A stretch of DNA of 64,000 bases from Archangium primigenium (GCF_016904885.1 NZ_JADWYI010000001.1:744001-808000), one strand, 5' to 3'. Shown: positions 17,444-26,409, numbered from the stretch's first letter. The notes: generated from the letters alone by a model not told the origin. Numbers and translations: made by a program.

Positions 17444-17552
17444 GGCTTCGGCTCCCGGGGTTGAATGCCGCCTCCCGCCAAGCGTGGGGAGGCGTCCGGG
17501 CCCGGGCAACAGGGGCGCCCTCCCCCTCCCGGACAGCCAGCGGGCACTCGTC

Positions 17553-17963
17553 TCACGCGGGCAGCCAGCCGGACTCGGCCGGGGGCGCGTCGCGCCAGAC
17601 GTGGCGGCCGGAGTCCGGGTCCTTGCAAAAGCGCATGAAGTCCCCCAGGCCCGTGTCCAGCGCGCGCCCGTCGAGCGCCTCGGCCACGCGCCCGAGCACG
17701 TCGAGCGCCTCGTGCGAGGGGCCATGCACGAGCAGCCGCACCCGGGGCACCACCTCCCACGGCCCGAGGTCGAAGGTGATGGAGAAACCATCGCCGTGGT
17801 AGCTGCCCTCGGTGGAGGTGGCGAAGAAGAGCGTGGGGAGCACCGCGTGCAGCCGGCGGATGACACTCTCGCGGGGGCCGAGCGGCGGCGGGCTCCAGCC
17901 CTCGGGGAAGTCCCGCACCGAGTCGAAGCCGGCCGCGCCCATGACATAGACAATCCAACTCAT
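17553..17963 (-). CDS. Hypothetical protein
   Basis: A 136-residue cytoplasmic protein starting at ATG 17963 (MSWIVYVMGAAGFDSVRDFP). It has no signal, membrane segment or motif I recognise. The central part (FSITFDLGPWEVVPRVRLLVHG) alternates hydrophobic residues and looks like a beta sheet, followed by a helix (HEALDVLGRVAEAL). Its size and fold pattern resemble small immunity or SMI1/KNR4-unrelated proteins, but this is only an impression. No toxin gene is adjacent. Confidence 0.7.
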   Translation of the reverse strand: MSWIVYVMGAAGFDSVRDFPEGWSPPPLGPRESVIRRLHAVLPTLFFATSTEGSYHGDGFSITFDLGPWEVVPRVRLLVHGPSHEALDVLGRVAEALDGRALDTGLGDFMRFCKDPDSGRHVWRDAPPAESGWLPA

Positions 17964-18084
17964 GTTCCACCCCGGGTGAGACGCGTTGCTTGTCGAGTGC
18001 CACCCTACGCGGGCTGTCTGACATTGGAGACGAGACGGAGACGGCGATTGCATCCCCCCGCGCGGCGTGTCACGCGTGGCGCCG

Positions 18085-19242
18085 ATGACTCCGTTGGATT
18101 CAAGCGGGGGCCTTCCCCGTCATGTGCACCGCCTGGCGGTGGGGACGCTGTTCTTCCTGCAGGGGCTGTGCTTCGCGAGCTGGGCGTCGCGCATCCCGAG
18201 CCTCCAGCAGCGGCTGGGGCTGGGCGAGGCGGCGCTGGGGCTGGCGCTGCTGGCGCTGCCCGTGGGCTCCATGACGAGCCTGGCCTTCTCCGGCTGGCTC
18301 GTGGCGCGCGAGGGCAGCGCGCGGGTGGTGCTCGGGGCGCTGGGGCTCTACGCGGGGGCGCTGGTGGGCATCGGGCTCGCGGGGAGCCTGGGGGCCCTGC
18401 TCGCGGTGCTGTTCGTCTTCGGGCTCGCGGGCAATCTGGTGAACATCGCGGTGAACACGCAGGCGGTGGGGGTGGAGGCGCGCTACGGGCGCTCGGTGAT
18501 GGGCTCCTTTCATGGGCTGTGGAGCCTCGCGGGCTTCTGCGCGGCGGCGGTGGGCACGGCGATGATGGGGTGGGGCGTGGCGCCGCTGCCGCACTTCGTG
18601 GGCATGGCGGGGCTCCTGCTCGTGGGGCTCCTGGCGAGCGCGCGCTTCATCCTGCCGGACGGGCCCGGGCGCCACCCGGCGGGGCGGGTGCTGTCCTTGC
18701 CGGACCGCTCGCTCTGGGGGCTCGGGCTGATGGCCTTCTGCTCGATGATTTGCGAGGGGGCGATGTTCGACTGGAGCGGGGTGTACTTCGAGCGGGTGGT
18801 GCGTGCGCCGCCGGACTGGGTGGGCACGGGGTACGCGGCGTTCATGGGGGCCATGGCCACGGGGCGCTTCGTGGCGGACGGGCTCACGCGGCGGCTGGGG
18901 CTCACGCGCGTGTTCCAGCTGAGCGGGGCGCTCATCGCGGGCGGGCTCTTGCTGGCGGTGCTCGTGCCGCGGCTGGGCGCGGCGCTCGCGGGTTTTCTCC
19001 TGGTGGGCTGCGGGGTGTCCTCGGTGGTGCCGCTCGTGTACGGGGCGGCGGGCCGGAGCCAGAAGGTGCCCGCGGGCGTGGCGCTCGCGGCGGTGTCCAC
19101 CATCGGCTTCCTGGGCTTCCTGCTGGGCCCGCCCATCATCGGGCTCGTGGCCGAGGCGCTGAGCCTGCGTGGCTCGTTCACGCTCGTGGCGGGCATGGGC
19201 CTGGGCGTGGCCTGGGTGGGCACGCTGCGGCGCGAGGCCTGA
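18085..19242 (+). CDS. MFS transporter (YbjJ-like, 12 membrane segments)
   Basis: A 385-residue permease of the major facilitator superfamily. It opens with LFFLQGLCFASWASRIPSLQQRLGLGEAALG, the form typical of the YbjJ/FucP-like group, and the first loop carries the MTSLAFSGWLVAREGSARVVL variant of MFS motif A. Twelve hydrophobic segments can be counted. The substrate is not predictable. ATG 18085 is preferred; GTG codons at 18067 and 18076 are in frame and could be used. Ends 7 bp before the convergent yjjJ-like gene. Confidence 0.88.
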   Translation: MTPLDSSGGLPRHVHRLAVGTLFFLQGLCFASWASRIPSLQQRLGLGEAALGLALLALPVGSMTSLAFSGWLVAREGSARVVLGALGLYAGALVGIGLAGSLGALLAVLFVFGLAGNLVNIAVNTQAVGVEARYGRSVMGSFHGLWSLAGFCAAAVGTAMMGWGVAPLPHFVGMAGLLLVGLLASARFILPDGPGRHPAGRVLSLPDRSLWGLGLMAFCSMICEGAMFDWSGVYFERVVRAPPDWVGTGYAAFMGAMATGRFVADGLTRRLGLTRVFQLSGALIAGGLLLAVLVPRLGAALAGFLLVGCGVSSVVPLVYGAAGRSQKVPAGVALAAVSTIGFLGFLLGPPIIGLVAEALSLRGSFTLVAGMGLGVAWVGTLRREA

Positions 19243-19249
19243 GCCCGCC

Positions 19250-20554
19250 TCACCCGCCGAGGCGCGGGGCCATGCGCGCGCGGAGGGCCTCCACCTGCTC
19301 GCCACAGCGCCGGGCCAGGGCGCGGAAGTCCGCGCCGAGGGCGCCTTCCCCGGCCACGCGGGACCAGAAGACGCTCGCGTGCCGGGCGGCCTCGGCCCAG
19401 ACGTCGAGCGTGGCGGCGGTGGGCGGCGCGGGCTCGAAGGGCCGCTCGACGACGGTGGTGACCGAGGGCGCGAAGGTCATGGGCAGCATGTCGTAGGCGG
19501 GCGCGAGGCAAAAGCGCCGGGGCCCCGTCACGAGGAAGCTCACGTTGCCGAAGTGCCGATCCGAGTTGGCGATGAGCTGGCCGAAGACGTCGAGCCAGCG
19601 CAGGCGCCGGGCGTCCTCGGCCGCGATGAAGCCCAATTCCAGCAGCCGCGGCGCGAGCGCGGTCCAATGACTCCCGGGCCCGGCCGCGCCGATGTACTCG
19701 TTGTCCAGCGCGTCGAGAGACAGCAGGCCCCGGCGGCCGCGGGCGCCCACCCGATCGAAGCGCTCGACTTCCAGGAAGCGATAGGGCCCCGTGTCGAACC
19801 ACCGGGCGCGTGCGGCGTCGAGGCCGGCCTGGCGCAGGGTGTCCAACGCGAGGCACTCGCACACGAGCAGCTCCCGCCAGCGGCGCGCCACCTCGCCGGT
19901 GTCATGGCTGGCGAACTTGACCAGGACATGGCGTCCCTCGGAGTAGGTGAGGAACTTGGGGTGCTCACCGCCCGCCGAGGAGCCCACCTGCTCGGTGTCC
20001 GAGCGCAGCGCCCAGTCAGGGTAGTCGGATGGGGGGACGGACACGGGCTCGCGCTGGAACCAGCGGTCCAGGGACTCCTCGCCGAGGAGGAGGTCTCCCA
20101 CGCAGTCCTCGCCCCGCCGCGCCAGGGCGATCAGGGCCTCATCCTCGCGCCAGTCGGCGAGCCGGGGCGGCAGGGCGAGCTCCGGGAAGCGCGCGCTGAA
20201 CGTGCGGCCGACATAGCCCTGGGGCCGCATGTCGGCGGCGAAGGGGGGCAGCCCCTCGAACAGGGTGTCCGTCGCCTCGTCCCAGTGGCGTCCACCGGAG
20301 AGGAAGTGGAGGCGGCCCGCGGGCTGGCAGGTGCCCGTCTCGTCGATGCGGTGCAGGGGGAGCGACGTGCCGAGTCCGGGGACCGTCCGGGTGGCGGCAT
20401 AGCGGGTGCTCCGGGCCCGGCCCATGCGGAGCACCCGCGGGCCCGCCTCCTGGACGAGTCGCGAGAGGGTGGGCTGGGAGACGCCGAGCGCCTCGGCGAG
20501 TTCCCGGGCCGTGGCGTGTCCCTGGCGGACGAGCTGGGTGAGCAGGCGCTGCAT
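19250..20554 (-). CDS. yjjJ: HipA-family kinase of the YjjJ type with fused HTH
   Basis: A 434-residue protein. Residues 1-50 form a helix-turn-helix (ARELAEALGVSQPTLSRLVQEAG); the rest is a HipA-like Ser/Thr kinase. The active-site loop is IANSDRHFGN (catalytic Asp332) and the metal-binding Asp355 is in APAYDML; HPKFLTYSEG (198-207) and VLVKF (210-214) match the nucleotide-binding strands. HipA phosphorylates glutamyl-tRNA synthetase; YjjJ of E. coli has the same HTH-kinase layout and no separate antitoxin. No hipB gene is next to it, consistent with that type. Target unknown. Confidence 0.88.
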   Translation of the reverse strand: MQRLLTQLVRQGHATARELAEALGVSQPTLSRLVQEAGPRVLRMGRARSTRYAATRTVPGLGTSLPLHRIDETGTCQPAGRLHFLSGGRHWDEATDTLFEGLPPFAADMRPQGYVGRTFSARFPELALPPRLADWREDEALIALARRGEDCVGDLLLGEESLDRWFQREPVSVPPSDYPDWALRSDTEQVGSSAGGEHPKFLTYSEGRHVLVKFASHDTGEVARRWRELLVCECLALDTLRQAGLDAARARWFDTGPYRFLEVERFDRVGARGRRGLLSLDALDNEYIGAAGPGSHWTALAPRLLELGFIAAEDARRLRWLDVFGQLIANSDRHFGNVSFLVTGPRRFCLAPAYDMLPMTFAPSVTTVVERPFEPAPPTAATLDVWAEAARHASVFWSRVAGEGALGADFRALARRCGEQVEALRARMAPRLGG

Positions 20555-20825
20555 GGAGAGATGAATAGATACTCCGGCCCTTCTTCCCGTCCAAGTCCTT
20601 GGAAATCCAGCGCTTGGCTCGTGACGTGGAGGGCGCGCTGAATAGAAACCCGCCCGTGCGGGGGAGGGGCCTCGGTGGGGAATCGGACGTCTGCCCTTGG
20701 GTGAGGGGCTGTGCGTCCAGCGGACTACGCGGGACTGGTGCGGCTGTCCGTCTTGGCCGGACTCGAGGGCATCTCCAGTCTTGGGCTACCCCGCCGCCGC
20801 ACGGAGGGGCAAGGAGCCTGAGCGC

Positions 20826-21122
20826 GTGAGAAGGAATCAGTGGAGGGCCGTGGTGCTGGCCCCGGTGGTGGGGCTGCTGTCGGCGTGTGGGGGCACGGTG
20901 GAGGAGGAGGTGGCGCCGACGCTCAGCCAGGTGCGGATGTCGGACGCGGCGGAGGACGTGGAGGCGCTGGCGGGCGGACCGAGCCGGGGCTGTCCCACGC
21001 AGAAGGGCGAGTGCAAGGCGTACTGCAAGAAGAAGGGCCACACGTCGGGCAAGTGCACGGGGTACGGCCGCGGTGTCTGTTCTTGCGGCGACGCGGCATT
21101 CGAGGCCGACGACGGCGACTGA
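20826..21122 (+). CDS. Lipoprotein with defensin-like (CS-alpha-beta) six-cysteine domain
   Basis: A 98-residue precursor starting at GTG 20826. Residues 1-21 are a lipoprotein signal with lipobox LSAC (Cys21). An acidic spacer (about 22-50) is followed by a basic domain (51-88) with exactly six cysteines: 56, 63, 67, 77, 85, 87. The spacing is C-x6-C-x3-C-x9-C-x7-C-x1-C, the signature of CS-alpha-beta defensins, with the gamma-core GKC-x7-C and the phrase KKKGHTSGKC close to fungal/invertebrate defensins of the plectasin kind. Expected bridges 56-77, 63-85, 67-87. A defensin-like peptide from Anaeromyxobacter has been proposed before, so the family is precedented in myxobacteria; the lipid anchor is unusual. 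Antimicrobial, predatory or structural role not known. Confidence 0.75.
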   Translation: MRRNQWRAVVLAPVVGLLSACGGTVEEEVAPTLSQVRMSDAAEDVEALAGGPSRGCPTQKGECKAYCKKKGHTSGKCTGYGRGVCSCGDAAFEADDGD

Positions 21123-21259
21123 GGCCGCGTCCGCCCCACCCGTCCCGCGGGCTGCGTCCTGGCGCGGCCGAGCAGGCGCGGGCGGGTGGGCTCGGGTTCC
21201 GGCCGGCGACATGGCCGAGCGGTACGGCGCCGTCTCGCGCCGCGTGCCAGGCTTCGGTG

Positions 21260-21727
21260 TCAGGCCTCGTCGTCGGGCAGGAGCGTGCGCAGGAGCGCGT
21301 CGTCGGGCCCGAGGGGCCGCCAGCCCGGCGGTGGGGGGGAGGCGAGAAGCGCATCACTGGCCCGATCGACTCGTGGCTGGTGACTGTCCGGGGTCAAGGC
21401 GAACCACAAGCCGAACACCTTGGCGACCTGGAAGCGCTGGGCCTCATCGAGCACGGGCGGCCAGCCATCGGGCAGGCTCTGGGCGAACTGGCGCACGAAC
21501 ACATCCCGGACCAGACGCGTGACCTGGCCGCGCTGCTCTGCCTCGGCGAGCAGTCCGCTCAACACCTGGACCCCGGCGACGTCCGTGCCCAGCTCCTCGG
21601 CCAACACATACAGCGGGAGCGCGGGACGGGCCTCCGCGAAGGCGGTGAGGGAGTGGAAGCCCCGTTCACGAGTCCTCTCATAGAGACGAGTCCTCCAGGG
21701 GCCTTCCCAGGTCCGTTCGCGACTCAT
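21260..21727 (-). CDS. Putative immunity protein for the DUF2380 lipoprotein
   Basis: A 155-residue soluble protein (MSRERTWEGPWRTRLYERTR...). Its ATG overlaps the stop of the upstream lipoprotein gene as ATGA, so the two are translationally coupled. It is mostly helical, with no signal peptide. Relatives that I recall next to TIGR02269 lipoproteins in myxobacteria are sometimes labelled Nudix hydrolases, but no Nudix box (GX5EX7REUXEEXGU) is visible here. The genetic arrangement, small size and cytoplasmic nature suggest an immunity protein. That is inference. Confidence 0.7.
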   Translation of the reverse strand: MSRERTWEGPWRTRLYERTRERGFHSLTAFAEARPALPLYVLAEELGTDVAGVQVLSGLLAEAEQRGQVTRLVRDVFVRQFAQSLPDGWPPVLDEAQRFQVAKVFGLWFALTPDSHQPRVDRASDALLASPPPPGWRPLGPDDALLRTLLPDDEA

Positions 21728-23145
21728 CGACCGTTCCAGGAGGTGAAGTTCATCGGGAGGTTGTACTGCTTCATGGCTTCGGCGACGAGGTCGAGCACTT
21801 CGTTGCGTGTGAGCTGCCGACCCGTTCGGCGCTCGGCTCTTCTCAGCGCGGTCATGATCATCCGGTTCCACTCGCCAGGCCACTCGCGGCCCAGGCGCCA
21901 GCTGCCGCCTCCGTGGATGGCCTCGTGGCGCGCCCGCTCCATGCGCACGCAGAACCGGTCGATGCTCAGCTCCCCGGTGAAGCCGCGCTGCTCGAACCAC
22001 TCGCGGAACTCCCGGGGCAGGACGTGGTGGCGCGGGGCCTCGCTCAGGCCCGCGCCCGCCCGGCCCGTCACCCGCATGCCGCGCACCTCGGGTCCCTCTC
22101 CGAGCGCCTCGCGCACGCCCCGGGGCAGCTCGTCGTGCGCCTGGGCCATCAGCACCTGGCCGGCCTGGATGCGCACGGCGGCGCTGACCACGGAGGGGGA
22201 GAGCACCCCCGCCTGGACGAGCCGGCGCAGCATCTCCACGCCCTCGGCGGTGAGGACCACCTGGGAGCCGAGCATCACGCCGGGAGCGCCTGCCCCCAGC
22301 GTCAGCCCCAGGGTCAGGGGCGCCGAGGGCGGAAGCCGTGGCAGGGCCCATGTCATCGCCGAGGCCGTGGTGAGCAGCTCGACAATCTCCTTCACCCGAA
22401 GCGCCGTCTCGGTGCGCTGGGCGGCGGTGCGCACGGCCTCGCGGGTCGCGGCGAACTCCCGGGAGAGGTAGCCCGTGAGGGCGGGGAGGTCCACGGCCAC
22501 CGCCTCCACCCGGCCGGTCTCCCCGGAGGCGAGTGCCTTCAGGGCGGGGGCCATCAGCGTGTGCCATGGGTGCAGCTTGCGGAGCAGCCGCTCGGTGCCG
22601 TACGCGGGACACTCGCGCAGCACGACCTCGGCGAGGTGCGGGAAGTCGAGCCAGATGGCGAGCAGGGTCGAGCCCATCCAGGCCGCCTCGAGCCGGGGGC
22701 CGCCCATGCGCAGCAGCGCGAGGCGCATGTCCGGGTCCGCGAGCTGGGAGGCCGTGTCGGACAAGTGGACGGCGGCGGCGTGCTCCGCGTCCAGCCAGCG
22801 CAGGTGCGCGAGGACAGGGGGCAGGTGGGCGCGGAACAGGTCGCTGGGGTGCCGGGAGAAGGCCGAGCCCGGGGCCTGGAGTCGGGCGAGGTCACCCTTC
22901 AGGCGGCGCGTGGTGTCGGACACCTCGCGCGAGGCGCGGAGGAACGCGAGCTGGGTCGCCAGGGCCTCGGGCCGCGCGGCGGCGCCTTGTCCCCGGGGAG
23001 ACATGCTCCAGGAGGCGCCCCCCGGACTTCCGGAGGGACTCAAGCCTTCGGGGACGAGCGGCAGGGACGCGCAGCCGGAGCACAACAGGCCCAGGAGAAC
23101 CCCTGTCCATCCAGGACGTGGCCGATGTGCGCCATCCGACCTCAC
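21724..23145 (-). CDS. DUF2380 / TIGR02269-type lipoprotein, putative nuclease toxin
   Basis: A 473-residue lipoprotein (lipobox SGC, Cys25). Residues 45-330 are helical with a hydrophobic stretch near 270-310. The last ~100 residues form a histidine-rich domain: HHVLPREFREWF (373-384), then HEAIHGGGSW (407 on), spaced like HNH/ENDO VII-type toxin nucleases (WHH/LHH/AHH kind). The M. xanthus paralogous family TIGR02269 has this domain. Start is GTG 23145, overlapping the upstream stop as GTGA. Such lipoproteins could be passed between cells by TraAB outer-membrane exchange, as known for Sit toxins; for this family that is inference. Confidence 0.8.
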   Translation of the reverse strand: MRSDGAHRPRPGWTGVLLGLLCSGCASLPLVPEGLSPSGSPGGASWSMSPRGQGAAARPEALATQLAFLRASREVSDTTRRLKGDLARLQAPGSAFSRHPSDLFRAHLPPVLAHLRWLDAEHAAAVHLSDTASQLADPDMRLALLRMGGPRLEAAWMGSTLLAIWLDFPHLAEVVLRECPAYGTERLLRKLHPWHTLMAPALKALASGETGRVEAVAVDLPALTGYLSREFAATREAVRTAAQRTETALRVKEIVELLTTASAMTWALPRLPPSAPLTLGLTLGAGAPGVMLGSQVVLTAEGVEMLRRLVQAGVLSPSVVSAAVRIQAGQVLMAQAHDELPRGVREALGEGPEVRGMRVTGRAGAGLSEAPRHHVLPREFREWFEQRGFTGELSIDRFCVRMERARHEAIHGGGSWRLGREWPGEWNRMIMTALRRAERRTGRQLTRNEVLDLVAEAMKQYNLPMNFTSWNGR

Positions 23146-24608
23146 CCGGCGCCGAGGGCGGTCTCCGGCTCCTCCTCGTCCTCCTCGGCCACCCCGAGCG
23201 CCGCACGCAGCCGCTCGAGCGCCCACTGGTTGCCGATGCGCCACTGGGCGGTGAGCCCCTGGGCATGGCCGTCCGCCTCCCACGCCAGGAGCGCGGCGCG
23301 GGCCGCCTCGGGCTGGCCCTCGCCGAGAAGCACGGCGGCCTCCGCGAGCCGGGGGTAGAGCGGGTGGGTGGCATGGGGGCCCGCCGCCTTCAGGAAGGCG
23401 CGCGCACGGGCGGCGTCCGGGGCCTCGCCGAGCGCGTACAGCAGGGCGCCCTGGAGCCGCAGCTCCTGGGGACACGGGGCGGGCAGGGTGTCGAGCGTGG
23501 GGGCGAGGCGCGTGAGCAGCGCGCGCGCGGCGGGGAAGTCGGCGCGATCCAGCAGCATGCACAGGGCGTACAGGTGGAGCCAGCCCCCGGTCTCCGCGGA
23601 CGCGCCGGGTGCGGAAGCGGCGGTGAGCACCGGGTCCACTGGCAGGCTCCAGTCGCGGGGGCGCCGCGTGGAGGACTCGACCTGGAGCGTGCCGAGCAGG
23701 CGCGCGTCCTCGGGCTGTGCCGCCAGCCGCCGCAGGGCGAGCCACAGCGCGCCATCCGAGAGCTGTCCGGTGGCGAGCCGCAGGGGCATCAGGTTGAACA
23801 GGCCGAGCGCGGCGTGGAGGAAGGCGCCGCCCCAGAGCAGCGCGGCGAGACCGTGGGCGTCGCGGGGGCCGGTGTCCCCGAGGGCATGGGCGAGGGCCGC
23901 GTGCACGCCCGCGCCGAGGAGACTCGCCGCGGGCCCGGCGAGCGCCACCCACGCCAGGCGGGAGGGGGCCTCATGGAGGGCGCGCGACTCGGTGCGCACG
24001 AAGCCCAGCAGGGACACGAGGCCCTCGGCGTGCCAGCGCACGTGGGTGCGGCCCTCGGCGCGGTGGAGCTCCAGGGGGCCGATGCGCAGGGTGCTCCAGC
24101 CGAGGCCCAGGGCGGACGCGGCGGCGGCATGCCCGAACTCGTGCAGGGTGACGGCGGGCACGAGCCAGAGCCCGCAGGTGAAGACGTACCCGAGCGCGGT
24201 CAGCTCCCAGGGGTCGCCCAGGGCGCCGGGCCGTCCGCCCAACAGGAGGAAGGCCGACACCGCGGTGAGCGTGAGGAAGGCGAGGCCCTGGGGGCTGCTC
24301 GGATCGACCAGGGCGCGGTTGCGGCGCAGGGCCCGCTCGGAGACGAGGCGGAAGCCGCGCGCGCCCCGGGCGACGAGGTGGCCGCCCCACCGGGCCCCCA
24401 GGGCGAAGAGCAGGGCGCACCCGCCGAGCACGGCCCGGCCCCAAGGGGGGGCGGCGGGCAGGGGCGCGGTGAGGGAGATCCACCCGAGCAGCAGGGCCAG
24501 GGCCGCGCAGCCGAGCAGCGCGACGCCGCCGAGCAGCACGTGCAGCACGCGCTGGGCGGGGTCGAGGGGAAGCTTCTGGAGGGAGGAGGACGCGGAGGCG
24601 GAGGACAC
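23142..24608 (-). CDS. M50-like membrane metalloprotease with C-terminal helical repeats
   Basis: A 488-residue membrane protein. Several hydrophobic segments occur in residues 20-290, with the zinc motif HEFGH at 156-160 and a later FNLMPLRLATGQLSDG that corresponds to the third-ligand loop of M50 proteases. Residues 320-480 are TPR-like helices (ARALLTRLAPTLDTLP; AAVLLGEGQPEAARAALLAWEADG). The start is GTG 24608. Its stop overlaps the GTG of the lipoprotein gene, so protease, lipoprotein and small protein are likely one operon. Whether the protease processes the lipoprotein is open. Confidence 0.82.
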   Translation of the reverse strand: MSSASASSSLQKLPLDPAQRVLHVLLGGVALLGCAALALLLGWISLTAPLPAAPPWGRAVLGGCALLFALGARWGGHLVARGARGFRLVSERALRRNRALVDPSSPQGLAFLTLTAVSAFLLLGGRPGALGDPWELTALGYVFTCGLWLVPAVTLHEFGHAAAASALGLGWSTLRIGPLELHRAEGRTHVRWHAEGLVSLLGFVRTESRALHEAPSRLAWVALAGPAASLLGAGVHAALAHALGDTGPRDAHGLAALLWGGAFLHAALGLFNLMPLRLATGQLSDGALWLALRRLAAQPEDARLLGTLQVESSTRRPRDWSLPVDPVLTAASAPGASAETGGWLHLYALCMLLDRADFPAARALLTRLAPTLDTLPAPCPQELRLQGALLYALGEAPDAARARAFLKAAGPHATHPLYPRLAEAAVLLGEGQPEAARAALLAWEADGHAQGLTAQWRIGNQWALERLRAALGVAEEDEEEPETALGAG

Positions 24609-24696
24609 GCGGGGCGCAGTCTAGTCAGAATGCCGGGGCCCGAGCGCGCCACTCCGTGACCCCGGGGCGGCCCGGCCATGCGAGACTCCGCGCCCC

Positions 24697-26325
24697 ATGT
24701 CGGCCCCGCTCCCGCTCCCGCCCGTGTCGTCCGCCCGTCCGTCGCTGTCCTGGCTCTGGGGGCTTGTCGGCTGGGCGGTGGCGGTGGGGCTCGCGCACCA
24801 CGCGGTGCTGCGCTCGGGGCTGACGGTGCTGCAGGGGGACGAGGGGGACGTGCGCTTCGTGCACTACGTGCTGGAGCACGGCTGGCGCTTCGTGCACGGG
24901 GACGCGGGCCACGAGCGCTTCTGGGACGCGCCCTTCTTCTTCCCGGTGCGCAACACGGTGGCGTACTCGGACCCGCTGGTGGGCGTGCTGCCGCTGTACG
25001 CGGTCTGGCGGGCGCTGGGCGTGGGGCCGGACCGGGCCTTCGCGCTGTGGGTGCTCGCGGTGACGTCGCTCAACTTCTGGGCGGCGCGGTGGTTCCTCTC
25101 GCGGCCGGTGGGGGCGTCCGTGGGCGCGGCGACGGTGGGCGCGGTGCTGTTCGCCGCGGGGGCCTCGCGCATCAACCAGGCCAACCACGTGCAGCTCTTG
25201 CCCCAGTTCTACAGCCTGCTGGCGCTCGGCGCGGTGGTGATGCTCGCGCGCGCGGAGACGAGCCGCCAGGCGGGGGTGGGCTGGGCGGCGCTGCTGGTGG
25301 GCGGGAGCGTGGCGCAGCTGCTCGCGGGCTTCTACTGGGGCTGGTTCCTGGGCTTCTTCCTGGTGCTGGCGGGGCTGGTCGCGCTGGGCTTCCGGGACAC
25401 GCGGGCGGTGCTCCTTGGGGGGCTGCGCCTGCACGGGCTGGCGCTCGTGGGCTGGGGGGTGGTGGGGGCGGTGGTGATCTGGCCGCTGGTGGGCCACAGC
25501 CTGGCGGCGGCGCGCGAGGTGGGGCTGCGCTCCTTCGGGGAGGCGGAGGGGATGATTCCGCGCTTCGCCACGTGGTTCCACATGGGGGATGCCAACTGGC
25601 TGTACGGGTGGACGGCCGGGTGGCGCGCCTTCGCGCGGCTGCCGGTGGAGGGCGAGCACCGGGTGGGGCTCGGGGTGCTCACGCCGGTGCTGGCGGGGGT
25701 GGGGCTGTGGCGCTTTCGCGAGCGGCCCCTGGCGCGGCTCTTGATGGGGGTGCTGCTGGTGACGGTGCTGCTCGCCACGCGCTACCGGGGCGGGTGGACG
25801 CCGTGGGTGGCGGTGTTCCACGGTTTTCCGGGCGGCAACGCGGTGCGGGCGGTGTGCCGCATGGGCGTGTGGTTGCTGGTGCCCGCGTCGGTGGGGGTGG
25901 CGCTCGCGCTCACGCGGCTGACGGACGCGGGGCGGGGTGGGGCGGCGGCGCTGCTCGGGGTGGGGTGCCTCCTGGAGCAGGGGGTGAGCGGGGCCACGTT
26001 CGATCCGGCGGTGCCGCGCGCGGACGCGCGGTGGGTGGCCGAGCAGGTGGGGCCCGACTGCCGCGCCTTCCTCTACACGCCCACGTTGGGCGGGCAGCCC
26101 ACGTGGAAGTACCAGTTGGATGCGATGTGGGCGGGGCTCGAGCGGGGCGTGCCCACGGTGAATGGGTACTCGGGCAACGCGCCGCCGGGCTGGCGGTTCG
26201 ATCCGGTGGTGCGCATCAACCCGGTGGACTCCACCCGGCTCAAGGTGGCGGAGCGGGAGTGGATCCAGTCCCGGGACCTGAACCCCACGACCCTGTGCCG
26301 CGTGGACGCCCGGCCGCCGCGCTGA
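24697..26325 (+). CDS. Multi-pass membrane protein, GT-C glycosyltransferase-like
   Basis: A 542-residue protein with ten or more hydrophobic segments. The first periplasmic loop contains LQGDEGDVRFVHYVLEHGW, with acidic residues just after the first membrane segment, as in GT-C transferases using polyprenyl-phosphate sugars. A second feature is FFFPVRNTVAYSDPLVG. The C-terminal ~130 residues are soluble (PDCRAFLYTPTLGGQPTWKYQ). No specific family can be named; a sugar-transfer role is inference from topology. Divergent from the M50-like gene (88 bp). Confidence 0.75.
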   Translation: MSAPLPLPPVSSARPSLSWLWGLVGWAVAVGLAHHAVLRSGLTVLQGDEGDVRFVHYVLEHGWRFVHGDAGHERFWDAPFFFPVRNTVAYSDPLVGVLPLYAVWRALGVGPDRAFALWVLAVTSLNFWAARWFLSRPVGASVGAATVGAVLFAAGASRINQANHVQLLPQFYSLLALGAVVMLARAETSRQAGVGWAALLVGGSVAQLLAGFYWGWFLGFFLVLAGLVALGFRDTRAVLLGGLRLHGLALVGWGVVGAVVIWPLVGHSLAAAREVGLRSFGEAEGMIPRFATWFHMGDANWLYGWTAGWRAFARLPVEGEHRVGLGVLTPVLAGVGLWRFRERPLARLLMGVLLVTVLLATRYRGGWTPWVAVFHGFPGGNAVRAVCRMGVWLLVPASVGVALALTRLTDAGRGGAAALLGVGCLLEQGVSGATFDPAVPRADARWVAEQVGPDCRAFLYTPTLGGQPTWKYQLDAMWAGLERGVPTVNGYSGNAPPGWRFDPVVRINPVDSTRLKVAEREWIQSRDLNPTTLCRVDARPPR

Positions 26326-26409
26326 GGCTTCGGCGAGGCTGGCCGGGTGAAATGGCGGGGGTGCGGCCCGTGCCGTACATTGCCGCCCAACTCCACCGGA
26401 CAGGCCGTC

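Noticed and set aside
21260-21727. Nudix hydrolase call for the small protein after the DUF2380 lipoprotein
   Set aside because: The Nudix box GX5EX7REUXEEXGU is absent; only the gene context supports a role.
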